NCBI GenBank assembly: GCA_026214975.1
Contig: CM047809.1
Location: 28,037,375 to 28,101,374 of the forward strand
Length of the DNA stretch: 64,000 bases
Reading direction: 5' to 3'
Origin: Gentiana macrophylla
Lineage: Eukaryota; Streptophyta; Magnoliopsida; Gentianales; Gentianaceae
Below, piece by piece: positions 1 to 12,094 of this stretch. The translations under genes were made by a program, and so were the position numbers. Positions within the stretch are counted from its first letter, which is position 1. The number at the start of each line of letters is the position of its first letter. A model generated the notes under the pieces. That model was given only the letters and a program-made list of their open reading frames with translations. It was not told the origin of the DNA and did not search any database.

Positions 1-1780
1 CTTGGTGTCAAGAAAATACCTTTCGTGTCTCTACTGGTTTAGATCAACTCGACTCGTAGTTCTAAAAACACAAACTTCTCTGCCTCAAAAGTATAACACT
101 CTCCCTACTTTAGAGGCAAACCCCCGAGATCACTCAAACCCGCATCATCCAAGGTAAACCACACTCCCAATCGGGGCAAGATTCAAATGGACTCGAGGTG
201 AAATTTATCATATATATATATATATAAGATATTATATTCTCGCCCAAACTCTTTGGAAACTCTTGATCGTGTATCTTTCTAACACATTCAAGACTTTTAA
301 GGTTCTCAAGAACACTAAGGTACCGAGATTCTAACTCGTGAGTATAGTACTAATTTTAACTTTCATCAATGCTAAATAAGTGTTATCTCAGACGAGAGTT
401 GGCTATCCTTTAACTAACCGAGACTATTTTATATTTGGTTTTTCATCTAATAGTTCGTGAAATGAAATTCAAGTGAGTGTCGATCTACTAAATCTATTCT
501 GTAATATGACACTTACTCATCGAAAACAACTAAAGGTGCCAGATTATAAAACTAGCATGCAAGTGAAATGACATTACTCGACAAAAACAAAAATTTTGAA
601 AAATTTAGCATTTTTCATAGAAATATGACTAATATGGCAAAAGAATGTAGATACTAATCCCTTCCCCACACTTAGATTGCAACTTGTCCTCAAGTTGTAC
701 AGTAAATAAAAAGTTTAGAACTTAGCCGATTGTATTTCCATGCCGGCACTTCGAAAGAAACCCCCAAGAACCAAAATTGCTTGACTATCCTTGGAAATGT
801 GGAGCATCACAGATCCAAGTAAGCTTGAATAGATCAAGTAGACTTGTGGAGCATCACAGAATACCGACATCGACGTGAAAGCGCACAATAAATATCAAAA
901 GTGTCCCGTATACTTGATCAAGGCAAAAGAGTCTACGGGAAAAAGAATTATACATTGAAAACACAAGGAGAATAAATCATGTAGATGTTTCGTGATTAAG
1001 CTCGAGATAAGGATGGAACATATACATGGACATTGCAAAATAGTAGGCTAGGTGCAACTACATTACAATGCAAACTACATGATATGTAATCCTAATAAAA
1101 GAAAACGTGAACAAAGCTCAGCCGAGCAAAGTTGTGAAGACAACCCTACAAAGACTACGGCCCTTAAAGAAAAGAAAACAATGCAACTAGATGACATGCA
1201 ACTAAATGAGATGCGTAAATAAAAGAAAATAAAAGAAAGAGAACTAGCCCCTTATTTTGCAACATGACATGTATAAAATAAACGCTCACCAAATAATGAC
1301 AAAGTTACGATAAACGATAAAGGTCGCCCATTACAATGCAAAGCAGTAGACGCGCTTTAAGACTCATCAAAAGTGATAGCATTATGGAAACCAACAAGCT
1401 AGCTATACTAAATGTATATAACTCATATGGCCTCGGACGTAGCATACGGAAAACCGACAAGAGCTACCCATATGAGTTACAAAACAACAAGAAAGCACAT
1501 AAGTCTCAAAGCTTAAAAATTCATCACAAATGTATGTAGCATACGGAAACCGACATTAGCTACTAAATAACAATAAGACCAGCTTATAGCTTACGAGAAC
1601 CGATACCACTATAACTTGCATAGATGAATCAATTATTTAACATGGATTCGTAGACGGAAAGATATACATGCAAATTCGTGACATCTACGTGAAGATACAT
1701 AGCCACGTAAGCTCAAATTAAAAACATCCAAGTTAAATAAAGCAAGAAAAATCAAGACAGAAGAAATTGGAACTCAGATT

Positions 1781-1936
1781 GTGGTTGGACGCTCGTCCAA
1801 CTATTTGAACGTATGCTCCATCTTTCAAGACGGGCGCTCAAATTGAAAATTTCACACCGAACGGGCGCTTTCAAAGACTCAACCGGGCGCTCCACCAGAT
1901 ATTATAAACTTGACGGGCGCTCGATGCCTTGAACGC
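1781..1936 (-). repeat. GGGCGCT short interspersed repeat cluster
   Basis: The plus strand shows GGGCGCT at about 1831, 1862, 1884 and 1914, with related GGACGCTCGTCC at 1787 and GAACGCCGTCC at 1931. Spacings are about 31, 22 and 30 bases. The blocks between copies differ, so this is an irregular repeat. Similar phrases recur in the neighbouring LTR around 3241-3345, which suggests they belong to the element family. Confidence 0.45.
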
Positions 1937-2255
1937 CGTCCCATTTCCCAAAATGCACAGAGATAAGGCAGAAAATAACAAAGAACCCAAAAACTAATCA
2001 TAAACTCAACACACATATAGCACAATGAATAAACCACAGATAAATTTTTAGCACAGGGTCGATTAGAAATCACCTAAACACATAATTCACGTTGAACAAA
2101 TTGAGTAAAAAAACTTTTGCACATTCTTAACCAAACGGTCATCAAACACGGCAAAATAAAACTCTCAATTTAGTTAACGCTACTTTTATTGAAAGAAAAT
2201 AAATCGTAACAAAATAAAAAAAGAATTAACTCAAGTAGATTCAACAGAACACCGA

Positions 2256-2275
2256 TTCCCCGGCAACGGGCGCCA
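2256..2275 (-). other. Primer binding site, tRNA-Asp type
   Basis: The minus strand reads TGGCGCCCGTTGCCGGGGAA. This complements the 3' end of plant tRNA-Asp except for one extra C. It lies three bases inside the CA end of the LTR, as expected for a plus-strand-start primer site in Tat/Athila elements. Confidence 0.75.
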
Positions 2276-2278
2276 TCT

Positions 2279-3684
2279 TGTTTGGAGTAATTTTTGCATT
2301 AATCATTCAAAACAAAAACAATTTATATAAAACCAATACTTATTATGCAAACTACCTCCTAACCGACCGAATATCGGGTAGTAGATAGTATAGTAAGATG
2401 AGTATGTGTATCGATCCACAGTGATATACTTTTGATGATGTTTTATGGTTTAGATTCAACGGTACAACGAGCATAGACAGAGAACCAAAACTCGATTCAA
2501 AGCTACGAGAGGATCACTCGACTCGAAAGAAAGACGCTTTAAGTTAACTAAGTTAAACGGCAAATAAAAGAAAACTACAGCTTTATGCAATTATAAACGA
2601 GTAATTCGGGAAAGCGAGAGGCAAACATTTGGTTCAAAGAATTTAATCAACAATAAAGGCTCAATTACAATCAACCAAAAGTGTTTTTCAACAAAAGGCG
2701 GGTTCACCTTATCACATGCAAAACGATTAATTTCTTAACAACGCTTGTATCAATTAACGATCCAGGTGTGCAATCCTCGATTAACGAATTCAACAATTAA
2801 TTTAGCAACTTTCGCATGAGCTAAGAGCTAATTGTTCAATCAAGTTAGCAAGATGATCTAGATTCATAAACTTTCATTCATGAGGCATCATAAAATCGTT
2901 ATCTTCGATGTAAACGAATTGAAATGAATAAAGCAAGCTAATTGATCTAACCTCTGTTGAAGAACACAAGATTAATTATAAGAAAACCAGATTGTTGATT
3001 ACAATTGCATCCCCACGCTTGCCATAAGTCGCTTAGCTATCCATGGAGTGATTGAGTACAAAGCTTGAAGAGAAATCCATAAAATCTAGACTAAAAAGTG
3101 AATTGAATCTACTTTTGAGATCGCTTGAGCTCGAGAAATCTCGTATTTTCGATCCGGAAAACAAAGATGAAATCTAATAATGTCCTCTCGAGATTACAAG
3201 TGACGACTATTTATAGAAAACCAAAGAACTCTATGCATGGAACGCCAGCCATGCACGGACGCCTGCTTGATCTCATTTTCTCGCCTTCCACTCTCTCAGC
3301 ACTTGAACGCCTGCCATCCACGTAACGTCCGCTCGCCTTCCCCGCGAATCGAATTTGTTGAGATGTAACCGCTCTATCCACTTATTGATGCACATTTCAT
3401 CTCTCCTCTAACAACTTTGCTCTTATCTACACTTCCACCTCATCATTTGATCTTATCTTCATCTACATCACAATTAATACAAAATGCAAAACATAATATG
3501 GCCCAAAATGATATAAAATTTATAATAAAGCCCAAATTAAAGCCCATTTTTACACTTGATTAATTCGAAAGCAACTTTACTCATTAAATTAATTATAAAG
3601 CCCAAATTCAATGCAAAATATTCATAATGTGGGGAAATTTATAGGGAAGTTATCATAAAAATTCATATAAATTAGCCCTTAACA
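2279..3684 (-). mobile_element. 5' LTR of the Tat/Athila-like element
   Basis: The LTR starts TGTTAAGGG on the minus strand (right edge at 3684) and ends CA at 2279, next to the primer site. It is about 1406 bp. Start, end and several inner blocks (for example around 2340-2400) match the LTR at 49105-50599, so the two belong to one family. It lies directly against the LINE ORF1 at 3685, so the element inserted in the LINE and the LINE's 5' end is beyond the window. Its left TSD is out of view. Confidence 0.75.
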
Positions 3685-3714
3685 ACCACCGCAGGAAATA
3701 TCGAATGTCTGGCA

Positions 3715-5270
3715 AAAAAACAGTGGTGTTGCCGTCGTGCAGGGTAGGTTCTCCGATACCTCCATCTACACTGGAGATGACGAAGACGATGTGATGTCTG
3801 AATACAAGACGTCGTCGATAATCTCATGGGCCAGAAACCGATGACGATGCAATGATAATTCCTCTTGAGGAGTGCTTGGACCTCTGGAAACCATTGAGGA
3901 AGGCTCTAATCCTCAAGCTCTTGGGCAAATCGATTACCTATGGATATTTATGCAAGAGGCTGTCGGAATTGTGGAAACACCAAGGCAGGATTGAAGTTAC
4001 TGACCTCGAACATGGATTCTATGTTGTTCGATTCACCAGAAAAGAAGACTATGAGATTGCCCTGGAGAATGGCCCATGGGTGATAATGGGACACTACCTC
4101 GCAGTCAGAAAATGGAGGCCATTCTTTCAACCAGAGAAGGAGACAATCACAACAACAATGGCTTGGGTAAGATTCACAAGTCTCTCTTTAGAAATATTTC
4201 GTGAAAAATTGTTGACGGGCTAGAAACATGGTAGCAAAGAAGTCAAGATTGATCCTACAACCTCTATGAATACAAGAGGAAGATTTGCAAGAATATGTGT
4301 TGAGTTGGATCTAGAAAATAGACTTAAGTCTTCACAGATCAATGGGAGAAGGTACAAGGTGGAGTACGAGGGATTACAACAAATATGGTATGGTTGTGGG
4401 AAATTTGGACATAGTAAGGAGGAGTGCGCTGCTCTCCTCACTAAAGCAGAGAAAATTGGGGAACATTCAGTCTCAGAAAAGCCTCAACCGAAACAACAAG
4501 GGCCAACTTCTGAAACTCCCTATGGACCGTGGATGATAGCGTCTAGGCATAGAGAATGGAACACGGTAAAAAAAACAGAGCACCACAAAGCAGCCAGGCA
4601 ATCGAAATATAATACCAATTAAGTAAAAATACCTCTAGAATTCCAATGGGGGATGTCCTCATTGAGGAAGACAACACACAGATAATCATGAGGCAATTGA
4701 AGACATAGTGGTTGATGGTCCTGATGCAAGCAAGGGAACTAAGAGAATATGCTAAACAAGTGGAGTCTCATGGAGGGAAAGCATCAACAAAAGAAGTTAA
4801 TAAATTGACTTCTCACAGAACAAACAACAAGAAGAGCTCGACTAGTACGGAAGGAAGTAGCAAGGGGGCAGTTTAATAAAAACTAGAAGGGTGGAGACAA
4901 GGTGACACATGGTCCGACAGAGCAAAGCAAGCGCATGGAACATAACTCTGACTTGGGAGCCCAAGGACAACAAATGAAACGAACTGGAGGAGGCAGGAAA
5001 ACGACATCGACACAGAGTGCTCTCACTGATATGAGCAATGCTGCTAAAAAACCATCGAATGTAGGGAGAACAACAGAGCAGTTTCAGCTGGTGAATAAAA
5101 ATGATAAGAATACGCCCCAAATTTCTGGAGATCATATAAAAAATCATCCTCATGATTCGAGTAAACAGACCGAGACCTCTGACAAATTTGGTGTAGACAG
5201 CGCAATGAATCCGCTATTTGAAATGGGAATGGAGACCCAACTCTCCCAAGACCCTCATTTAATTAATTAA
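3715..5270 (+). pseudogene. LINE ORF1 (DUF4283 and CCHC protein), broken
   Basis: LINE ORF1 proteins bind nucleic acid and chaperone the LINE RNA. A possible ATG lies at 3715, but it is out of frame with the clear body, which begins near 3852. Frame 3852-4622 gives a DUF4283-type region with the typical 'PLRKALILKLLGK' phrase and then a knuckle, 'YGCGKFGHSKEEC'. An in-frame TAG at 4221-4223 breaks it. The first zinc ligand of the knuckle, normally Cys, is Trp, so this CCHC motif is incomplete. Frames close after 4622 and reopen in the same phase at 4902-5270 as a hydrophilic, low-complexity tail. The final stop TAA shares its last A with the ORF2 start. I am confident of the family; the copy is inactive. 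Confidence 0.85.
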
Positions 5271-7902
5271 TGAAGATACTTGTGTGGAATTGTAGAGGGG
5301 CCTGCTCTAATGAGTTCCTTAGACACCTTAAATCGATTTTGACTAGCTTTAAACCGGATATCCTTTTTCCAATGGAAACAAGGAGTTCTAGAGAGAGAGA
5401 GCGATTGAAATTCTTAACAAAACGGAGTTTATGAATCTCTTTGTTGTGGAGGCTCGGGGGGTATGCCGGAGGGCTCTGGTGCTATTGGAAAGAAGATGAG
5501 GTATCCCTACAATACATCACGTGCTCGAATCAATCCATCTCTATGGTCACCATGAAAAATGGGGAAATAGACTGGATCCTTACCCTTGTCTATGCATCAC
5601 CAATCGCCAGTGCTGGGAACGAGTTCTTGGAATACCTAACAAGGCTCAAGTGCTTCCACAATCGGCCCTAGTGTCTCATATGAGACTTCAATCAAGTGAT
5701 TTTTCAAAGAGATAAGTCTAGTGGAAGAAGTGTGGGGGGCCTTAACATGATCAAACTTAGGAACATGATACAACAATGCGGCTTGATTGAAATTCCCTTG
5801 TGCTGGGAACGAGTTCTTGGAATACCTAACAAGGCTCAAGTGCTTCCACAATCGGCCCTTGTGTCTCATATGAGACTTCAATCAAGTGATTTTTCAAAGA
5901 GATAAGTCTGGTGGAAGAAGTGTGGGGGGCCTTAACATGATCAAACTTTGGAACATGATACAACAATGCGGCTTGATTGAAATTCCCTTTCAGGGGCCGA
6001 GATTTACCTGGCAAGGAAAAACTTTTGGTAACCAGAAAATCCTGCAAAGACTTGACCAAGTTTGGGGAAATATGGAGTGGCTAGAGAAATTTGAGCATGC
6101 GTTGGTGAGGCATCTACCTCGAGAGCAATCAGACCACAATCCTATTCTCTTAGAAACTGACCTTAGACCCACCAGATGCAGGGGAGATCAATCCTTCCAT
6201 TTTCAGAGAGCTTGGTTGGAACATAGAGAATTTGAAGATATGGTAACCAGTACGTGGGATGAGGACTTAAATATTTTTGAGATGCATCAGAGATTCGCAC
6301 AAGCAGCTAACATTTGGAACCGGAAAGTTTTTGGTAACATATTTACGCGAAAGAAGGAATGCCTTGCTAGACTGGAAGGGGTAGAGCAAAGTCGTGAAAA
6401 AGCACCGTCTCTGTTCTTGTCTAATTTGCACTCCACCCTTAATCAAGAACTTGATGAAATTTTGATTCAGGAAGAAGTTTATTGGCACCAACGATCACAA
6501 TTAATGTGGATGGCGGAGGGGGAAAGAAATACCCACTTATATCACCTCTCCACCATTAGAAAAAAACGAAAACGGATAGTGACATGCCTTAAAGATGAAC
6601 ATGATAATTGGGTTTATGATGGCGTCAGATTGAAACATATGGTGCGCAATTACTATGAGAACTTATTCAAACCTGACACAGATATGCCGATTCTTGATAG
6701 TGAGCTCACTTTCCCGACGCTTTCTCCTTCGGACCTTCTTATCCTAAACAGAAAGGTTACAGAAAAAGAAGTTGAAGATGCGGCATTCGAAATGGGAGAG
6801 TTCAAGGCCCCCAGGACTGGATGGGATCCCTGCAACTTTCTATAAAAAAAATGTTGGCCTACAATCTATAAGACGCTCCTCTCTTTTGTTTTTAAAGCTT
6901 TCGAGGAGGGCTGTTTTGACCCACGACTAAATTGCCCTACTATCTCCCTTATCCCGAAAGTCAACCCTCCAGAGCTTGTCTCTCAATTTCGGCCTATTGC
7001 TATAATGAATGTTTGTGTGAAAGTAATATCAAAGGTGATTGCAAATAGGCTGCGATCTGTCATCGGCAAACTTGTCAGCCAAACTCAATCTGCTTTCATC
7101 CCAGGTAGAGGGGGCACTGGTAATATAATTATCACCCAGGAAGTTCTGCATTACTTCAGACAGAAAACAGGGAGGAAAGGTAGCATGCTGCTGAAGATTG
7201 ATCTTGAAAAGGCATACGATAGAGTTGATTGGCAGTTCTTAAAAAATATCATCAGTAAAGTGGGTTTCTCTCCAAAGCTGGTGCAACTTATCATGTTTAT
7301 GCTCGAATGGTCCCAGATGCAGATTCTATGGAATGGAAATACTTTGCCCCCAATACAGCCTAAGAGAGGTCTAAGGCAAGGAGACCCACTTGCCCCCTAC
7401 TTGTTTGTACTGTGTATGGAGTGCTTAAGCCAAAAAATCGACTCAGCTCTGTTTAACGGATCCTGGAAACCCGTTAAAATCAGCAGACACGCACCTCCTT
7501 TTTCTCATGTGTTCTTTGCGGACGATCTCGTGGTATTTGGGGATGCCACAGTTGAACAAGCAGTCGCTATCAAACAGGTACTTGATGATTTTTGCAAGAG
7601 CCTTCGTGCCAAAAGGTGAGTATCGGGAAGTCCAGTTCCATGTGTCCAAGAACACCCCACCAAATACGATCGATAATCGACCATGAATCGGGATGCAACA
7701 TTCGCTTCAACTTGACAATACCTTGGAGCACCTTTGCTTCACTCACGGGTAACAAAAAACACTTTTAATTTTATTATGGACAAGATGGGGAGAAAACTTG
7801 CTAGTTGGAAAATCAAATGCTTATCAACAACTGGTAGAATGATTCTTCTGAAAAGTTCCCTCGGGACACACTTTTTTTATGCTATGCAAACTATGAACTA
7901 CC
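5270..7902 (+). pseudogene. LINE ORF2, endonuclease and reverse transcriptase part, broken
   Basis: ORF2 would nick target DNA and copy the LINE RNA there. The ATG at 5270 overlaps the ORF1 stop. The first codons give the endonuclease start (WNCRGA, then a Glu motif, METR). The C-terminal endonuclease motif QSDHNPI lies near 6125-6150. RT blocks follow in frame 7005-7619: a palm region with 'KAYDRVDW', the 'RGLRQGDPLAPYLFVL' block, and the catalytic FADD near 7515-7526. The thumb region resumes about 7734 ('SWKIKCLSTTGRMILL'). The frame is broken at several points: after the first 55 codons, in the tandem duplication at 5611-5989, around 6843-7005, and at 7619. A solo LTR cuts it at 7903; the remainder is at 9357. 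Confidence 0.88.
5611..5989 (+). repeat. 190-bp tandem duplication in the endonuclease region
   Basis: Bases 5611-5798 recur from 5801 with only a few changes (for example TAGTGTC against TTGTGTC, and CTTAGG against CTTTGG). The period of 190 is not a multiple of three, so the duplication shifts the ORF2 frame. The near-identity suggests it is younger than the LINE insertion. Confidence 0.85.
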
Positions 7903-9351
7903 TGATGACGGTTAAAATAGTCTATCCTACGGCATCAATATTCTATCCATTATGAGCTAAAAATAGTTGTTTCGACCTATAAATATGAACCATTTACGTT
8001 GAATATCATATGTCGGGTTCGTGAGTTGAGAAATCTACACTTAGTGTTTATTTTCCCTGTTTCGATATTATTTCGTATGCTTATTTAATGATTTTCGTGA
8101 TACGGAATATCAATGAGCATGATGGACTTAATCTGGAGTGGATCGAACGAAAAGAACGGGCCTAGGGTATTCTAGAAGCATCCAAGTTAAGTCGGCTGAA
8201 GAAAAAGGACGAAAATACCCTCGGTAACCCGAGGATGGCCGCCGACTTACCGAGGTCCAGAATCTTCCGAAACGTGTTTTCTTGGACGAGGGGTCAAACT
8301 ATTTGTTCCTAAGTCGGTTTAGATAGCTATAAATAAGAGGCTTCGCCTCAGAACAAAATGTACTCAAATTATTCAAGGAAATTATGCAATAAAAGTTCTT
8401 TGTTCTTTATTTTATTTATTTTATGAGTTTTGGTTGGAGAAACGACGGAGTCGCCGCCTAGGGAGAGATCCGTAGGAGATCTACGCTCGTCTTCGAGGGT
8501 ATGGTTTTATATCTTTTCCAAGATGTAGATCTATCGTCGTTATATTCAACTAGTATGTTTTAATTGTTTATTTAGTTTAATTATGTAGTAGCTAGTTTAT
8601 TTTACCATATGTGTTATAGATCTGATTCGTTGGTGAAGAAATCATGAAATAGTAGTTGCGTTCTTCAGATCTGCGACGGTCTATATCGCTAGACCTGAAT
8701 ACTTAGTAAATTACTAATTCATGATAATCGGCGCCAGCTACGTTGATCGATAGATTTAATTTACATGTTAGTAGCCTGATCAACTATTTGCATGTCATCG
8801 TAAATTAACATGAAGGACCGCAAGTGAAGTGTTAATTAGACATTATCTAGAATGGACCTTAGAACGTGTCGGGTCAATGTCGATACCGCCTCAGTGAGTG
8901 GGTTTATGGAATAAGGTAACACTCAACATCGGCAAATTTCTAGTTCTTTATGCGTATGAGATATTACGGACCAATTAAGGAGGGTAGCTTATGATGATTG
9001 TCTACTGCTATTGTCGGAGTAGATAGGGTTGTGAGTTGTACCAGTGAAATAACAATGAATAAATTCACCAACGGGGAGGATCGCTGCATGTGTGGAGGGA
9101 ATAACTAATTACTCATAATTGAACTAATACCTTAGAAACTCTAGTTTGCTTCGTCGAACTTGCATAATCTTGTTAGTTTAAGGCACCAATACTACTGTCT
9201 ATATATTATAGTTGGTCGTAGACCGTTATTGTGACAACTCAATCTTGATAATTAGACGCCTTACGAGTCTCGTGGATTCGACCTTGACTCGCCAAAGACT
9301 TACTACGATAGACCTAGTCCTATTGCTAGTAAGTGCTTTGCACGCCGATCA
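7903..9351 (+). mobile_element. Solo LTR of a Tat/Athila-like element, inserted in the LINE
   Basis: The unit begins TGATGACGG and ends GATCA. It is flanked by a perfect 5-bp duplication, CTACC at 7898-7902 and 9352-9356. The LINE reading frame resumes across it. Its start and its 3' block (GTTGGTCGTAGACCG, then TACGATAGACCTAGTCC and CTTGCTAGTA-like end) match the LTRs of the elements at 20245 and 46519, so all three are related families. There is no interior or second LTR, so it formed by LTR-LTR recombination. Bases 7960-9340 hold no gene. Confidence 0.88.
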
Positions 9352-9356
9352 CTACC

Positions 9357-10170
9357 AAAATCTACTTTGCTTGATATGGAGAAGATGTGTAGAAAAAAAT
9401 TTGGGTAAGAGACAAACTCGCCAATCTAAGGAAAGTGGGGCTTGGGCTTTAAAACCTACAAAGATATGAATACAAATTCCTCCTGGGAAATTAGTATGGC
9501 AAATGCTGACCGATGACCAAGCTCTCTGGGTAAAAATCATGATACACAAGCACGGGAATCCTTTCTCGAGGCCTAGGCCGACCAGCCCCTTCACCTGAAA
9601 GAGTATTTGGCACGCGGGGCGGACCAGGGCTTGAAAGATGGGTTTGGGGTAGAAGGTGACAATGTTGTGTGGTGTGACAGTAATAGCGGAAAATATTCTG
9701 TCTCTGATGGGTACAACTACCTCATGAAGGACAATGCACATGCGGCCCAGATTTGGAGAGATGTTTGGTCACTTAAAGGACCAAACAGAGGTAATTTTTA
9801 CTATGTCAAGAGCTCACAAGGCCTCCCCACTATGTCGCTGCTATTTAAACGACATGTGAGTGCAATCGCTACTTGCCACCTGTAAGAATGATGAGGAAAC
9901 TACTCACATGCCTTAAGAGATTGTCATCCGCGAAGAAGTTGTGGAAGAGTGCCTTCCTGCATCTCTTGGGACGACTTCTTTTCGCACTATGGAGGTTGAT
10001 TGAATTCAAAGAAATATCGATGTTCGAGGACGAATAAGGAGTGGGCCTATCAATTTAGTGGAAATGGTCTCACAGATGGATTTGGCGGAATAAACTCTAC
10101 CATGGAGTTAAAGATAAAATCCACCAATCAAGCATGAAGACCAATGTTGAAACCCGAGCTAAAACCTTAG
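9357..10170 (+). pseudogene. LINE ORF2, 3' part (zf-RVT and end), broken
   Basis: This continues the ORF2 cut at 7902. Translation in shifting frames gives typical plant LINE C-terminal phrases: around 9480 'LVWQMLTDDQALW', around 9760 'VWSLKGPNRGNF' and around 9830 'MSLLFKRHVSAIATCHLC'. The last two are from the zinc-binding RT-associated domain. Multiple frameshifts remain. After the coding part come about 100 bases of 3' UTR and the poly-A tail. Confidence 0.8.
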
Positions 10171-10271
10171 ACTAGCTTGGGAGTTTGATTAGTCTTTGTA
10201 TTGTTACCTTTTCATCATTGTACTCCGTGAACTTCCACTTTTTGACCATAATAATAAAGCTCTGCTTTTTT

Positions 10272-10289
10272 AAAAAAAAAAAAAAAAAA
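10272..10289 (+). other. Poly-A tail of the LINE
   Basis: Eighteen A residues follow the LINE 3' UTR, and AATAATAAAGC lies just upstream as a likely polyadenylation signal. The tail marks the 3' end of the insertion. Confidence 0.85.
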
Positions 10290-11495
10290 TTGATACTTAG
10301 AAATTTAACAGAATATGAAGAAATTCCAAAGCACGTAAATGCGTTATCTTTAAGATGATGTTTCATCCCACATGATTGTTACTTAGAAATCAATCGAAAA
10401 TCTCTCTTAGGATACAATAGAGGGTGTTTGATTCAAATAGTGACTTGTTTGAACCAAACCCGAAGACACTCTAAAAAACTTGATGATGCTATGACTTGTA
10501 TGAATATTTTCGTTTGCATGCTTGTGTCTTTTATAGGCCGAATGTACCTCATACACGAAGTGAGATACTCATACACGAAAGAGTAAAGTTCATATCAGTT
10601 CGGCCAAAACCTGCGACTCTTGGATTTTTTAGGTGCAGCTCATCGCAGGTTCATGAATCTGTATGAATATGTTCACAAACTGATGCATGGATTTGTTTAG
10701 CTTTCAGGGGCGTTGCCCCCGAGCCCCCACGAGTTGGCGATTCCCCATCGACTCCTGCGAAAGGACGCTGCCCCCTCGACCTGATCGTTTCATTGCGATA
10801 ACATTAATTCGTATAACAACTTTTACGTAAACGATTATAAAATATTTAATTTATGAAAAATATCTAACAATTCACTCTATGGATTATTTTACTCTTTTAT
10901 CATAATTGATCAAGGTTTAAGATCCATGAATTAGCACGAGTCTCGTTATGATCAATGTGATAAAAAGGTGATAAAAACGTGAAATGATAGTTAAATATAA
11001 AATGGATGCATCCTTAATTATTATTTTAAAATATAGAATAATGAGTGTTTTTTCTTTCTCCAAGACCCTACTTTGATATCGAGTGTATAACGTCAAGTCG
11101 GGATATATTATATATATCATTATACAATAACAATAAAAAGAATTTCAAAGCATGTAAATACCTTCATCTTCTTCGTCCGCTAATTCTGTTTTCTGGAATA
11201 AATTTGTGATCTTTAAGAACTTTTTTTTTATAATTCAAATTCAGGGATAATCTTTCCATCAAAACTAATTTTACATGACTAGTGTAGATAGATTTTCTTT
11301 TTATTTAAAATGTATCATTTTCCATTGGAAAAAGTTGACATATATATATCATAATAATTGTTAATCTATCAACCAGACAATTCATGGACATTAACAAGCC
11401 CAATCCACGAAACTGAAAGTTTTTTTACCAACAAAGCCCACTTAATAAAAACAATGTCTATGCTAATACGGGAGAAGTGTTATAAAATACTAATA
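10290..11495. other. No gene seen; AT-rich debris with a GC-rich LTR-like block
   Basis: I see no supported gene. A GC-rich block at about 10706-10790 has the phrase GGGGCGTTGCCCCC and a second CTGCCCCC. Such blocks occur in some plant copia LTRs, so it is probably an LTR scrap. The rest is AT-rich with no recognisable domain. Confidence 0.4.
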
Positions 11496-11732
11496 CTCAC
11501 TCCGTCCCATTTTAATAGTCATGCTTGACTTTTAACATGATTAAGAATAGTGTAATTAATACTTTGAATCTTATTAAATGATGATCCAATATTTCTTACA
11601 TTTATATCCTTTAAATAATACTTTGACATAAATATAAAATATTGGATCATTTAATGAGATTCAAAACATTAATTACACTGTTTTTAATCTTGTAAAAAGT
11701 CAAATATGAGTATTAAAACAGGGCGGAGGGTG
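11496..11732. mobile_element. Stowaway-like MITE (Tc1/mariner type)
   Basis: The element begins CTCACTCCGTCCC and ends with the imperfect inverse, GGGCGGAGGGTG. TA lies on both sides (11494-11495 and 11733-11734). The two halves form a long imperfect inverted repeat, with GATCCAATATTT matched by AAATATTGGATC. At 237 bp it has no coding capacity and would depend on a mariner transposase. It abuts the copia LTR-like end at 11731. Confidence 0.85.
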
Positions 11733-12000
11733 TAGAAAACAAACAAAAGCTGCAACAAAGATGTAGAGAAAAAAAGGAAAAAAAGAACTTTTCTTATTCA
11801 TTTCCCTATACACTTGCAATTTGAGAGATTTATATATTACCAATGTGAGATGAACCATCATCTACATTTAAACTAACATGGATACACCTGTTCCCATTAC
11901 AATTAGTAGTACATTGAATATGTAAAGTAGTGGGGTAAGTAGTGGAAGTATATTTAGTTCTATACCTTAATTGACATCCAAATATATCATTACATAATAC
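11731..12000 (-). mobile_element. Short copia-type LTR, candidate
   Basis: On the minus strand this follows a copia pol C-terminus and 3' UTR block. It starts near a degenerate GGAGTRTTATG and ends TTTTCTACA at 11731. About 270 bp with a mid-LTR phrase of the kind seen in short copia LTRs (ATTTGGATGTCAATTAAGG). The boundary with the MITE is ambiguous by two bases. No second LTR was found. Confidence 0.45.
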
Positions 12001-12094
12001 TCATCCTTTTGATGTTAATACGCTCCGCTAAAATCTTACTAAGGAAAAACTCAAATGAGGAAAAAAATCTTAGTAAGAAAAAGATTACATCTTT

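Larger units (their letters stand above)
1..2278 (-). mobile_element. Internal region of a Tat/Athila-like LTR retrotransposon, partial
   Basis: Read on the minus strand, this follows the LTR at 2279-3684 and its primer site, so it is the element's interior; the 3' LTR lies beyond the left edge. At 661-700 the minus strand carries a GAGGACAA block followed by TAAGTGTGGGG, a motif that plant Tat/Athila elements place after the integrase. It lies only about 1.6 kb from the primer site, so gag-pol is absent and the copy is either internally deleted or non-autonomous. No frame in the stretch resembles retroviral protein. Small repeated phrases occur: GAGCATCACAG near 801 and 848, and GCATACGG phrases between 1440 and 1560. 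Lineage is inferred from the motif and primer site. Confidence 0.6.
3685..10289 (+). mobile_element. Degenerate L1-type LINE retrotransposon
   Basis: The order is ORF1 (DUF4283 plus zinc knuckle), APE-type endonuclease, reverse transcriptase, zf-RVT/RNase-H-like 3' region, and an 18-base poly-A at 10272-10289. This is the standard plant L1 layout. Its 5' end was split off by the LTR element to the left. A solo LTR interrupts it at 7903-9351. Many stops, frameshifts and a 190-bp tandem duplication show it is long dead. The 3' TSD should begin TTGATACTTAG at 10290, but the partner copy is outside the window. Confidence 0.9.

Noticed and set aside
1879..2073. Minus-strand 64-codon frame and other short frames in 1-3684
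   Set aside because: They lie in LTR element non-coding sequence and show no domain.
3948..4130. Minus-strand frame opposite LINE ORF1
   Set aside because: It mirrors the real ORF1 coding strand, which matches DUF4283.
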